Below are positions 1-6,810 of a stretch of 64,000 bases of DNA, piece after piece (position 1 is the first letter of the stretch; every line of letters begins with the position of its first letter). A model generated the notes under the pieces. It saw only the letters and a program-made list of their open reading frames with translations. It ran no database searches and had not been told where the DNA came from. The translations under genes were made by a program, and so were the position numbers. The stretch comes from JAKFWI01 sp035549875 (lineage in GTDB: Bacteria > Pseudomonadota > Alphaproteobacteria > Caulobacterales > Aquidulcibacteraceae), in NCBI GenBank assembly GCA_035549875.1, contig DASZPV010000121.1, positions 1 through 64,000 of the forward strand, given 5' to 3'.

Positions 1-402
1 GCGGGGCTCGATCTGCAGCACACGCGGCTGCTGGGCGTCGGCTGGTCGGGCGGAGACGCTTTGCGCGAGCCGACCTTGGCCGGCGGCTGGTACGCAGCGC
101 CCGATCCGGCGGCGCGCGCAGCGTTCGAGCAGAAATATCGCTCCGCTTATGGCAAGGCGCCGACGCGGCTGGCGAGCCTGGCCAATGACGCGGTGACCGT
201 CACTGAATTGCTTACCCGCGAGACAGGGGCCGCGGGCCTGGCCGGCCTGCAGCGCGCTGAAGGGTTCAACGGCGCCGACGGCCTGTTCCGCTTCCGGGCG
301 GACGGCACGGTGGAGCGGGCTCTGGCAGTGCTGGAGGTGCGCGCGAACACTATCGCACTGCTCGATCCAGCGCCGACGCACTTTCCAGCACCAGGTTTTT
401 AG
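1..402 (+). CDS. Penicillin-binding protein activator-like periplasmic protein, C-terminal part
   Basis: The reading frame is open from base 1 to a TAG at 400-402, so the gene starts before the window; 133 residues are visible. The sequence resembles the C-terminal lobe of LppC/LpoA-type penicillin-binding protein activators, which share the type I periplasmic-binding fold of branched-chain amino acid receptors. Support comes from the GWYAAPDP stretch, the following helix with a KYRSAYGKAPTRLAS pattern, and the final GLFRFRADGTVERALAVLEV segment, which is characteristic of the alphaproteobacterial members. In that family the protein sits in the periplasm and is thought to support peptidoglycan synthesis. 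Its stop overlaps the stop of hemW, which converges on it, by 4 bases. A generic amino-acid ABC receptor is the main alternative, because the diagnostic N-terminus is not in view. Confidence 0.65.
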   Translation, partial: AGLDLQHTRLLGVGWSGGDALREPTLAGGWYAAPDPAARAAFEQKYRSAYGKAPTRLASLANDAVTVTELLTRETGAAGLAGLQRAEGFNGADGLFRFRADGTVERALAVLEVRANTIALLDPAPTHFPAPGF

Positions 403-1511
403 AGCGCCAGTTCTGCGGCGATTCGATCGGCCAGCAGGCGCCCGGCGCGCGTCAGCGAAACGCAATCTTCGCCGATGGCGATCAGCCCCTCGCTTTCGAG
501 CGCCATCGCTTTTTCAGCGCGCACGATCGCGCGCGGCGCGCCTTCCGCACGCAGACCCAAGATCAGCGCTTCGTGCGCACAATCGGCTTCGCTGAGCTTT
601 TCAGCGTTCGCCCAGCCCGTTCCGTGTGCCGCGACCGTGTCGATATAGCCGGCCGGCGTTGCGGCGGCTTCCGTGGCCCAGCGTGCGCCATCGATACCAA
701 CGCGCCCATGCGCGCCCGGACCGAGGCCGAGCCATTCTCCACCGCGCCAATAGATCAGGTTGTGCCGCGCGCGGGCCGCCGGCGTGCGCGCGTGATTGGA
801 AATCTCGTAGGCCGGAGCGTCTGCGGCGTCGCAGATGTCCTGGGTGATCTCATAGAACGAGGCGGCGGTTTCATCGCCAAGCGGCGATAAGGCCCCGCGC
901 CGCACCGCGCGCTCGAACGCCGTGCCCGGCTTGATGGTAAGTTCATAAAGCGAAAAATGCTCGGCGGGCAGCGCCAAGGCTTCTTCCAGCTCAATGCCCC
1001 AGTCCTCGGGCGTCTGCCCTGCGCGGGCGTAAATCATATCGATTGAAGCGCGCGCACCGGTTTGCGCTGCGGCCTCCACGGCTGCGCGCGCGATGGCGAC
1101 ATCGTGGTTACGGCCGAGCGCTTTGAGCGCATCGTCGCGCAACGCCTGCACGCCAATAGAGAGGCGATTGACGCCAGCGGCGGCGAAGTCGATGAGTTTG
1201 GCACGATCCTCTGGATTGGTCTCGATGGTGATTTCAGCATCGGCCGCCAGATCAAAAGTATGCGCAACTGCACCGATCAGCGTTGCAATTTCATTCGGCG
1301 CCAACAACGAGGGCGAGCCGCCGCCGAAGAAAATCGTATCGACCTGACGCGCGCCGATGTGTGCGCGTTGAGCTTTCAGATCGGCGACGATGGCGGCGAT
1401 CAAGCCGGCGCTATCGTGCCCGCGCGCGCGATAGACGTTGAAATCGCAATAGGGACAAATGCGCGCGCAATATGGCCAGTGGATATAGACGCCAAACCCG
1501 GCGCCGCTCAT
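399..1511 (-). CDS. hemW: Radical SAM haem chaperone HemW
   Basis: Predicted 370-residue radical SAM protein of the HemW (formerly HemN-like) family, which binds haem and a [4Fe-4S] cluster and is thought to deliver haem to client enzymes. The cluster motif CxxxCxxC is visible as C15, C19 and C22 in the YIHWPYC segment, followed by the FFGGGSPSLL loop that binds S-adenosylmethionine. True coproporphyrinogen oxidase HemN is longer and carries an extra N-terminal region, which is absent here. The frame is open about 100 codons further upstream, but the ATG at 1511 is chosen because it forms an ATGA overlap with the stop of rdgB and places the iron-sulphur motif at the usual distance from the N-terminus. 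It is the last gene of an rph-rdgB-hemW operon. Confidence 0.93.
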   Translation of the reverse strand: MSGAGFGVYIHWPYCARICPYCDFNVYRARGHDSAGLIAAIVADLKAQRAHIGARQVDTIFFGGGSPSLLAPNEIATLIGAVAHTFDLAADAEITIETNPEDRAKLIDFAAAGVNRLSIGVQALRDDALKALGRNHDVAIARAAVEAAAQTGARASIDMIYARAGQTPEDWGIELEEALALPAEHFSLYELTIKPGTAFERAVRRGALSPLGDETAASFYEITQDICDAADAPAYEISNHARTPAARARHNLIYWRGGEWLGLGPGAHGRVGIDGARWATEAAATPAGYIDTVAAHGTGWANAEKLSEADCAHEALILGLRAEGAPRAIVRAEKAMALESEGLIAIGEDCVSLTRAGRLLADRIAAELAL

Positions 1512-2098
1512 CGCAGCGCTTCGATCAGCCTGGCGAAGGCGCGTGCGCGATGGCTGACGGCGTGCTTGGCGGCGGGCGGCATTTCGCCGAACGTCTGCGC
1601 TGCACCCTCGGGCACGAAGATCGGATCGTAGCCAAAACCGTGTCTGCCGCGCGGCGGCCACACGATCTGGCCGTGCACATCGCCCTCGCAAACCAGATCG
1701 CGCGCGCCAGGGCGAACGAGCGCAAGCGCGCAGACAAACCGCGCGGCGCGATCCTTTTCGCCGTTCAGCTCGCGCTGGACCATGGCCATGGCTAGCTCGA
1801 AATCGCGCTCGGGGCCCGCCCAACGCGCGGAATAAACCCCCGGCGCGCCGCCGAGCGCAAAGACTTCCAGCCCGGAATCGTCGGCCAGCGCCGGCAGGCC
1901 CGAAGCCTGCGCCGCGGCATGGGCCTTGATCAGCGCGTTTTCGGCGAAGGTGATCCCGGTCTCTTCCGGCTCGAGCAGATCAAGGCTGCCGGCGGAGATG
2001 GGCTGCAGCCCGAGCGGGGCAAGCAATTCGCCGATCTCGCGCACCTTGCCCTCATTATGGCTAGCGACGACGATGCGCGGATCGGCGGGCGGCGTCAT
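1508..2098 (-). CDS. rdgB: XTP/dITP pyrophosphatase RdgB (HAM1 family)
   Basis: 196 residues, the usual length for the family. The enzyme hydrolyses non-canonical purine nucleotides (dITP, XTP, ITP) to the monophosphate and so keeps deaminated bases out of DNA. Family signatures are the N-terminal ASHNEGKV substrate loop (about residues 12-19), the FAENALIKA helix and the LADDSGLEV metal-binding segment near residue 72. The start overlaps the stop of rph and its stop overlaps the start of hemW, both as ATGA, so the three genes are probably translationally coupled. The pairing with rph is common in Proteobacteria. Confidence 0.95.
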   Translation of the reverse strand: MTPPADPRIVVASHNEGKVREIGELLAPLGLQPISAGSLDLLEPEETGITFAENALIKAHAAAQASGLPALADDSGLEVFALGGAPGVYSARWAGPERDFELAMAMVQRELNGEKDRAARFVCALALVRPGARDLVCEGDVHGQIVWPPRGRHGFGYDPIFVPEGAAQTFGEMPPAAKHAVSHRARAFARLIEALR

Positions 2099-2799
2099 GC
2101 GCGCTGCGCGGCGAAGAGTTCGCCGCCGCCTTTTTTCGCCAGTCGCAACAAAGCTGCGAATTCATCGTCGCTGAACGGGCGCTTTTCGCCGGTGGCCTGG
2201 ATTTCGATGAGGCGACCGTCGCTGGACAAAACGAAATTCGCGTCCACGTCGGCGTCGCTGTCTTCGGCATAATCGAGATCGAGCACGGGGCCGCCCTTGT
2301 AGACACCGCATGATACCGCAGCCACTTGCCCGATGAGAGGGTTCTTTTTGAGCACTTTCTCCTCGATGAGGTAGGCGCACGCCCGGTCGAGCGCGACCCA
2401 GGCGCCGGTGATGGCGGCGGTGCGCGTGCCGGCGTCGGCCTGGAGCACGTCGCAATCGAGCGTGATCGTGCGTTCGCCCAATGCGCCGAGATCGGCGACC
2501 GAGCGCAGGGCGCGGCCGATCAGGCGCTGGATTTCCTGCGTGCGGCCCGATTGCTTGCCCTGGGCGGCCTCGCGGCGCCCCCGCGTGTGCGTGGCGCGGG
2601 GGAGCATGCCGTACTCGGCGGTGATCCAGCCCTTGCCGCGCCCCTTCATCCAGGGCGGAACGCTATCTTCAACAGAAGCGACGCACAGGACATGCGTATG
2701 GCCGAATTTCGCCAGGCACGAGCCTTCAGCGTAGCGCGAGACGCCCCGCTCCAGAATGACTTCGCGCATCGCATCGGCGGCGCGGCCGGAAGGTCTCAT
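2095..2799 (-). CDS. rph: Ribonuclease PH
   Basis: 234-residue phosphorolytic 3'-5' exoribonuclease that trims the 3' ends of tRNA precursors; the family assembles as a hexamer of dimers. Visible signatures are the MRPSGRAADAMR N-terminus, the GWITAEYGMLPRATHTR segment, the GRTQEIQRLIGRALR helix and the LDCDVLQADAGTRTA active-site strand. The ATG at 2799 is chosen over an upstream in-frame one because it matches the family N-terminus and follows an AAAGGA-type ribosome binding site. It is the first gene of the rph-rdgB-hemW operon and diverges from hrcA across about 96 bases, a classic pairing in alphaproteobacteria. Confidence 0.95.
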   Translation of the reverse strand: MRPSGRAADAMREVILERGVSRYAEGSCLAKFGHTHVLCVASVEDSVPPWMKGRGKGWITAEYGMLPRATHTRGRREAAQGKQSGRTQEIQRLIGRALRSVADLGALGERTITLDCDVLQADAGTRTAAITGAWVALDRACAYLIEEKVLKKNPLIGQVAAVSCGVYKGGPVLDLDYAEDSDADVDANFVLSSDGRLIEIQATGEKRPFSDDEFAALLRLAKKGGGELFAAQRA

Positions 2800-2895
2800 C
2801 AGGCGTCCTTTGCTGAATTTTGCCTGTTTGGCGTACGCCGCCGGCCTCGTCCAGCATTGCATCGGTCGTTGCTTCCCCCGCCGCGGACGCTACCT

Positions 2896-3999
2896 ATGGA
2901 CCCAATGCCCGACACCGCCCCGCCCGATGCGCTCTCCGCGCTGGACGCCCGCGCGCGGGAGATTTTCCGCGAGATCGTCGAGGCGTATCTGGCGACGGGC
3001 GATCCGGTGGGCTCGCGCACCCTGTCCAAGCGGGCCGGGCTGACGCTTTCGCCGGCCTCGATCCGAAACTCGATGGCCGATCTGGAGGCGCTGGGCCTGC
3101 TCGATGCGCCCCACGCCATGGCCGGGCGGCGGCCGACGCAGGCGGGCTTGCGGTTCTTCGTCGACAGCCTGCTTGAGCTGGGCGACCTCAATGACGCCGA
3201 GCGCCGGGACATCGAAAAGCGCCTTTCGCCGCAGGAGAACTCGTTCGAGGATGCGCTGAACCGCGCCAGCGAATTACTCAGCGGCCTGGCCGGCGGCGCC
3301 GGGCTGGTGCTGACTCCGGCGCGGGAAGCGCCGGTGAAACACATCGAAGTGGTCTCGATCGGGGCCGATCAGGCGCTCGCCGTGCTGGTGTTCGAGGACG
3401 GCGCTGTCGAAAACCGGGTGATGGCCACGCCGCCGGGCCTGACCCCCGCGGCGCTGACTGAAGCGACCAATTATCTGAACGCCCGTTTCAAGGGCAAAAC
3501 CCTGTCCGAGGCGCGCGCGGCCGCGGCAGAGGCGTTGGTGAAGGACCGCGCCGCGCTGAACGAAACCGCCGCCGCGCTGGTCGAGGGCGGGCTGGCGGAA
3601 TGGGGCGGCGAAGACCCGCAGGCCGGGCGGGCGCTGATCGTGCGCGGGCGTGCAAACCTGCTGCAGGACGCGCAAGCGTTGCAGGACCTGGAGCGCGTGC
3701 GCCGCCTGTTCGACGACCTCGAAAAGGGCGAGGACGTCGTGCAGCTTCTGGACATCGCCCGACAGGCTGAATCCGTTAGGATTTTTATCGGATCGGAAAA
3801 TCCGCTGTTTTCGCTTTCGGGTTCCTCTCTGGTGGTGGCGCCCTATATGAACGCGCAAAGACGGGTGGTTGGGGCGCTGGGCGTCATTGGGCCGACCCGG
3901 CTAAACTATGCCCGGGTGATCCCCGTCGTGGATTATACCGCCCGCGTCATCGGCCGGATGCTGGATGGCCGCGCCGGTGAGCCGATCGAGAGGACGTGA
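2896..3999 (+). CDS. hrcA: Heat-inducible transcriptional repressor HrcA
   Basis: Predicted 367-residue repressor that in its family binds the CIRCE operator and blocks chaperone genes until heat stress titrates GroEL. An N-terminal winged-helix domain (about residues 15-95) is recognisable from REIFREIVEAYLATGDPVGSRTLSK, here followed by the recognition-helix region LSPASIRNSMADLE. A GAF-like central and C-terminal region follows and ends with GALGVIGPTRLNYARVIPVV, typical of HrcA. The start is taken at ATG 2896; ATG 2905 is possible, and the frame is open further upstream without family similarity. The last base of its TGA stop is the first base of the grpE ATG. I found no TTAGCACTC-N9-GAGTGCTAA CIRCE element here or in front of dnaK, so its target is probably elsewhere, such as groESL. 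Confidence 0.93.
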   Translation: MDPMPDTAPPDALSALDARAREIFREIVEAYLATGDPVGSRTLSKRAGLTLSPASIRNSMADLEALGLLDAPHAMAGRRPTQAGLRFFVDSLLELGDLNDAERRDIEKRLSPQENSFEDALNRASELLSGLAGGAGLVLTPAREAPVKHIEVVSIGADQALAVLVFEDGAVENRVMATPPGLTPAALTEATNYLNARFKGKTLSEARAAAAEALVKDRAALNETAAALVEGGLAEWGGEDPQAGRALIVRGRANLLQDAQALQDLERVRRLFDDLEKGEDVVQLLDIARQAESVRIFIGSENPLFSLSGSSLVVAPYMNAQRRVVGALGVIGPTRLNYARVIPVVDYTARVIGRMLDGRAGEPIERT

Positions 4000-4592
4000 T
4001 GGACGAAGTCGAAAAGCAGGCCGATATGGCTGAGCCGGCGGCCTCTCCGCCGAGCAATGAAGAACTGGCATTCGAGAAAGCGCAGGCTGAGATCGCCAAG
4101 CTGAAGGACGAGCTGCTCCGCGCTCTGGCGGAGATCGAAAACACTCGCCGCCGGGGTGAGCGGCAGGCGCAGGAAGCGCGCGCCTATGCAATCGACAAAT
4201 TCGCCCGCGAATTGCTGCCGGTGGCCGACAATCTCGGCCGCGCGCTGGAGGCGCTGCCAGATGATGTCCGCGCCGGCGCTGGCGAGACGGTGAACACGTT
4301 CATAGAAGGGGTCGCGCTCACGGAAAAGTCCCTGCTTGAAGCCTTTGGCCGGCACGGCCTGCGCCGGATCGGCGCCAAGGGCGAAGCGTTCGACTCCAAT
4401 CTGCACCAGGCAGTCGCGCAAGTGCCGTCCGACGCGCCGGCCGGCGCGGTCGCGGAAGTGTTCCAGTTCGGCTACGCGCTGGGCGATCGGACTCTGCGCC
4501 CGGCGATGGTGGCGGTGAGCGCGGGGGCCGCAGCAACGCCTGCCGATGCACCGGAGGCGCCGCGCGAAGGCAAGATCGACATCAAGGTCTGA
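3999..4592 (+). CDS. grpE: Nucleotide exchange factor GrpE
   Basis: 197-residue co-chaperone that releases ADP from DnaK. It has an acidic, low-complexity N-terminus, then a long coiled coil (about residues 25-65, LAFEKAQAEIAKLKDELL onward), then the compact beta domain with FDSNLHQAVAQVP and GYALGDRTLRPAMVAVS, which is the family signature. The start is ATG 3999, whose first base is the last base of the hrcA stop; a GTG three bases upstream is an alternative. Together with hrcA it forms a two-gene heat-shock operon. DnaK and DnaJ, its partners, are about 2.2 kb downstream on the same strand. The next 870 bases carry no gene. Confidence 0.95.
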   Translation: MDEVEKQADMAEPAASPPSNEELAFEKAQAEIAKLKDELLRALAEIENTRRRGERQAQEARAYAIDKFARELLPVADNLGRALEALPDDVRAGAGETVNTFIEGVALTEKSLLEAFGRHGLRRIGAKGEAFDSNLHQAVAQVPSDAPAGAVAEVFQFGYALGDRTLRPAMVAVSAGAAATPADAPEAPREGKIDIKV

Positions 4593-4676
4593 CGGCACAG
4601 CCAAGCTCCAGGCGCAGTTTCCCGTTCGCAGGCTTTCGCTCCGCGTTTTCGAATTGCGGCTCCCAAACGGGAGGCC

Positions 4677-4749
4677 GGGGCGCATTCATCGCGCCGGGTT
4701 GGTTTTAGCCGACGCCGCTTTCGCAGCGCCTGCGCGATGAACGCGCCCC
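4677..4749. repeat. 18-bp inverted repeat with 37-nt spacer
   Basis: The left arm at 4677-4694 (GGGGCGCATTCATCGCGC) and the right arm at 4732-4749 are reverse complements with one mismatch. A transcript in either direction would form a stable 18-bp hairpin. There is no T-run directly after either arm, so it is not a typical intrinsic terminator, although it lies 85 bases downstream of the grpE stop and could stabilise the 3' end of the hrcA-grpE messenger. Confidence 0.7.
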
Positions 4750-5216
4750 GTGAGCGATCGTTTTTCCCGAGCGGGCTGAAATGGAGTTCGAGGGCGGCCC
4801 AAAGCTCTGCACTCAGGGACCTTAGCTCCATTGCCTTATGTTCGGTGCGACGTGTCGCGCGCCTCCGAAAGCGCCCGGGCCCTGCAGTTTTCCGTCTCCG
4901 CAGGCAATGTGAAATCGTTCGTTTCGTGCGGGAAACCCAAATGGCCGGCGTACCTCTTTCCCAGGGTCTTCACGCCCAGAGGTCTTTTCGAACCTTCGAG
5001 TCTTTGCACTTGCTAAGCAGCGCTTGCACGCTGCTCCGACATCACCACGCCGCTCGCCGCCCTGACGCTTCAGAGTTTCGGAGCCCTCGAAACCCTCCCT
5101 GTCAGGACGCGGAGATTATGCGGGAGATTTCCGGGTGTGGGATAGGTATTTTGCGCGCGTTTGTTTGCAAACGGTTCTACCTTCTCCGCTTGTGGCAGAA
5201 GGTAGGCGGCTGACGC

Positions 5217-5264
5217 CGCCGGCTGGATTCCAGATCGTCGCTTCGCTCCGTCTGGAATGACGGA
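5217..5264. repeat. Interspersed palindromic repeat
   Basis: ATTCCAGA at 5227-5234 and TCTGGAAT at 5251-5258 form a perfect 8-bp inverted repeat around the loop TCGTCGCTTCGCTCCG, itself partly self-complementary, followed by GACGG. This layout is typical of short palindromic repeats scattered between genes in alphaproteobacterial genomes. The other copies cannot be checked from one window. Confidence 0.55.
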
Positions 5265-5461
5265 GGGTTGAGTCTGTTATTCGGTCGGCAGCGGACATTC
5301 AGTCCAATTGGCCGGACGGCTTCTTTGATATCGAGACAAAGAAACAGGTGAGCCAAGTGCCCGCCATCGTAAGAGGAGTGAAGGCCGCCGGAAGCAGATC
5401 GCGAAGCTTGGCGCGCCGCGATCGAGGCGACCGGGATAAAAGCGAAGGCCGCTCTCGCCGT

Positions 5462-5932
5462 TCAAGCCGGCGCCATCTGCAGCATGCGTTTGTAATTCGC
5501 GACCGTCACCCGCTCCAGATAAACTTGCGTCTGCTTCGGATCGAGGAATTCGATCATGAACGCGCCATCGACCCAGACCTCGACAAGGCTAAAGATACCG
5601 CCGCCGCGATCGCAATGGCGGGCCGGCCAGCCGGCGCGCTTTGCGATGGCGATAATTTCGGATTCAGGGCGATCGACGCAAATCGCCAGGTGTACTTCGG
5701 AGGCGCGCTCTTCGGGATTGTTCATCTCCCAAACGCCCTCAGCCTCCTTATAGCTAATCCGCCGACCGCGACGGACGACCTCAAGTTCGATCTTGCCGTC
5801 GCCCGACCACGCCATGAACGCATCCGGCCCTCCCGGCGGAAAGCGAATTGCTTCGCCGCCCAGAATTTCGGCCAGCACGGCAGCGGTGAGTTTTGGGTCG
5901 TCTGCGGGAATTGATGCGTGCGCGATCATCAT
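5462..5932 (-). CDS. VOC-fold (glyoxalase/dioxygenase-like) protein
   Basis: 156 residues resembling the vicinal-oxygen-chelate superfamily: an N-terminal half beginning MMIAHASIPADDPKLTAAVLAEILGG and a second half with EVHLAICVDRPESEIIAIAKRAGW then VEVWVDGAFMIEFLDP, i.e. the paired beta-alpha-beta-beta-beta modules of that fold. Such proteins bind a metal and act on varied small molecules; the substrate here cannot be inferred. The start is placed at ATG 5932, which sits 8 bases after a GAGGAG ribosome binding site; a second ATG follows immediately. It overlaps the stop of the upstream TetR-type gene, so the pair is translationally coupled and probably under that regulator's control. Confidence 0.7.
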   Translation of the reverse strand: MMIAHASIPADDPKLTAAVLAEILGGEAIRFPPGGPDAFMAWSGDGKIELEVVRRGRRISYKEAEGVWEMNNPEERASEVHLAICVDRPESEIIAIAKRAGWPARHCDRGGGIFSLVEVWVDGAFMIEFLDPKQTQVYLERVTVANYKRMLQMAPA

Positions 5933-6552
5933 GACGTCTTCTCCTCGGCCCGAGATTTTGACTTCTTCGCGGGATGCTCGGCCACCCCCAAAAGTTCGGC
6001 GATTGCTTCGGAGGACGCTAGGCCGGCTTCGGCGCCGTCCAGCCCCCAATTGTCCTTCATCACAGCCCACGCGTAGGCGCTGTTCAGCAACTGCACCACG
6101 GCGCACACGCGCGTGAACGCGGGCTCTTGCAGATCAGGATAGGCGTCGCGCACGCAGGCGCGCACAGCCGCTTGACGCTCAGCGTTCACCGCAGCGCGAA
6201 TTTCGCGCCCGGCGCGTGAATAGATCGAAGCGCGGACAGCCCCGGCATGCTCATCGAAACGCGGAAACAGCTTCGTGGGCTGCGCGGTCGCGGCCATCGC
6301 GGTGCTGGGAAAGCCCGGCGAGCCGGTCAGCATCTGGAGCCGCGGCCACATCGCCGTCAGCAGATCCTCGCGCGTAGCGAAATGGCGGTAGATCGTCCGC
6401 TCGGTCACCCCGGCTTGAGCGGCCACGTCGGCGACCGTGATCGCTTCAAGCTCTTCACCCCGCAAAAGCTCGATCGCGGCCCCCAGTATGCGGGCCTGCG
6501 TGAGGTCCCGGTGGGCGCTGCGGAGCGGGATTGTCTGCTGGGCTGCACTCAT
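5929..6552 (-). CDS. TetR/AcrR-family transcriptional regulator
   Basis: 207 residues. The N-terminal DNA-binding domain (about residues 18-66) has the classic pattern ARILGAAIELL, then AITVADVAAQAGVTERTIYRHF as helix-turn-helix, then ATREDLLTAMW. The C-terminal ligand-binding domain is all helical and not assignable to a ligand. The gene starts directly beside a 17-bp palindrome with TGTCA/TGACA half-sites, and a second similar site follows, so negative autoregulation of this gene and the coupled VOC gene is likely. It diverges from dnaK over about 258 bases. The Lys/Glu-rich C-terminal tail is probably disordered. Confidence 0.85.
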   Translation of the reverse strand: MSAAQQTIPLRSAHRDLTQARILGAAIELLRGEELEAITVADVAAQAGVTERTIYRHFATREDLLTAMWPRLQMLTGSPGFPSTAMAATAQPTKLFPRFDEHAGAVRASIYSRAGREIRAAVNAERQAAVRACVRDAYPDLQEPAFTRVCAVVQLLNSAYAWAVMKDNWGLDGAEAGLASSEAIAELLGVAEHPAKKSKSRAEEKTS

Positions 6553-6568
6553 GTCATTATATATGACA
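6552..6568. promoter_or_regulatory. Palindromic operator, probably for the TetR-type regulator
   Basis: TGTCAT 6552-6557 and ATGACA 6563-6568 form a perfect inverted repeat separated by TATAT. It touches the start codon of the TetR-type gene, a usual place for autoregulation. The identity of the binding protein is inferred from position only. Confidence 0.55.
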
Positions 6569-6578
6569 CACTGTCTTG

Positions 6579-6595
6579 GTGTCTGTCAACGACAC
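6579..6595. promoter_or_regulatory. Second operator-like inverted repeat upstream of the TetR-type gene
   Basis: GTGTC 6579-6583 and GACAC 6591-6595 frame TGTCAAC, with an inner TGTC-AAC-GACA. The half-site matches the TGTCA of the palindrome at 6552-6568, suggesting two copies of one operator 27 bases apart by centre-to-centre distance. Confidence 0.4.
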
Positions 6596-6667
6596 TTCTT
6601 GGCGCAAAGGCTATTTTGATCGACCGCATTGCTTGCGTGCTGAAATCGCTGGAAGGATGTAGAGCGT

Positions 6668-6695
6668 CTTGTGAGGCCGTGGGGGCTTCCCATAT
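6668..6695 (+). promoter_or_regulatory. Sigma-32-type heat-shock promoter for dnaK
   Basis: CTTGTG at 6668-6673 and CCCATAT at 6689-6695 are separated by 15 bases. This is close to the heat-shock sigma factor consensus (CTTGAA, 13-15 bases, CCCCAT-T). Transcription would begin near 6702, leaving a leader of about 110 bases before the dnaK ATG. The motif is on the correct strand and no other promoter in the 258-base gap is as good. Confidence 0.7.
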
Positions 6696-6733
6696 CCACG
6701 CCACCAAGCCGGGCGTGACCGGCGGATCGTTGG

Positions 6734-6790
6734 GACGCACCGTCGAGAGACGCCTTCGGGGTCGCTCGAATTCGACGGCGTGTCGCCGTT
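6734..6790 (+). ncRNA. Possible structured 5' leader of dnaK
   Basis: GACGCACCGTCGA (6734-6746) can pair with TCGACGGCGTGTC (about 6773-6785) with two mismatches, closing a smaller hairpin around a TTCG loop. An alternative short stem ACGGCG/CGCCGT (about 6775-6789) lies nearer the ribosome binding site GGACGAGGA. Mutually exclusive stems just before a heat-shock gene are compatible with temperature-dependent translation, but this is inference from base pairing only. Confidence 0.35.
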
Positions 6791-6810
6791 AGGACGAGGA
6801 CGCGAGTAAC

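Larger units (their letters stand above)
4593..5461. other. Gene-free block with several inverted repeats
   Basis: No frame in this 869-base stretch between grpE and the VOC gene has credible protein similarity, and the longest frames run through repeats. It contains a long inverted repeat (4677-4749), a cluster of possible stems between 4780 and 4985, and a palindromic repeat at 5227-5258. Within the cluster, ATTGCCT 4830-4836 can pair with AGGCAAT 4902-4908, TTCGG 4841-4845 with CCGAA 4865-4869, GCGAC 4847-4851 with GTCGC 4854-4858, and ACCTCT 4952-4957 with AGAGGT 4978-4983. The density of stems suggests either a small structured RNA or decayed repeat DNA; I cannot assign a known RNA family by eye. 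Confidence 0.6.

Noticed and set aside
2326..2895. Long N-terminal extension of hrcA
   Set aside because: The extra codons run antisense through rph and match nothing in HrcA; ATG 2896 gives the family N-terminus.
4837..5213. Plus-strand open frames downstream of grpE
   Set aside because: They run through inverted repeats, lack ribosome binding sites and resemble no protein.
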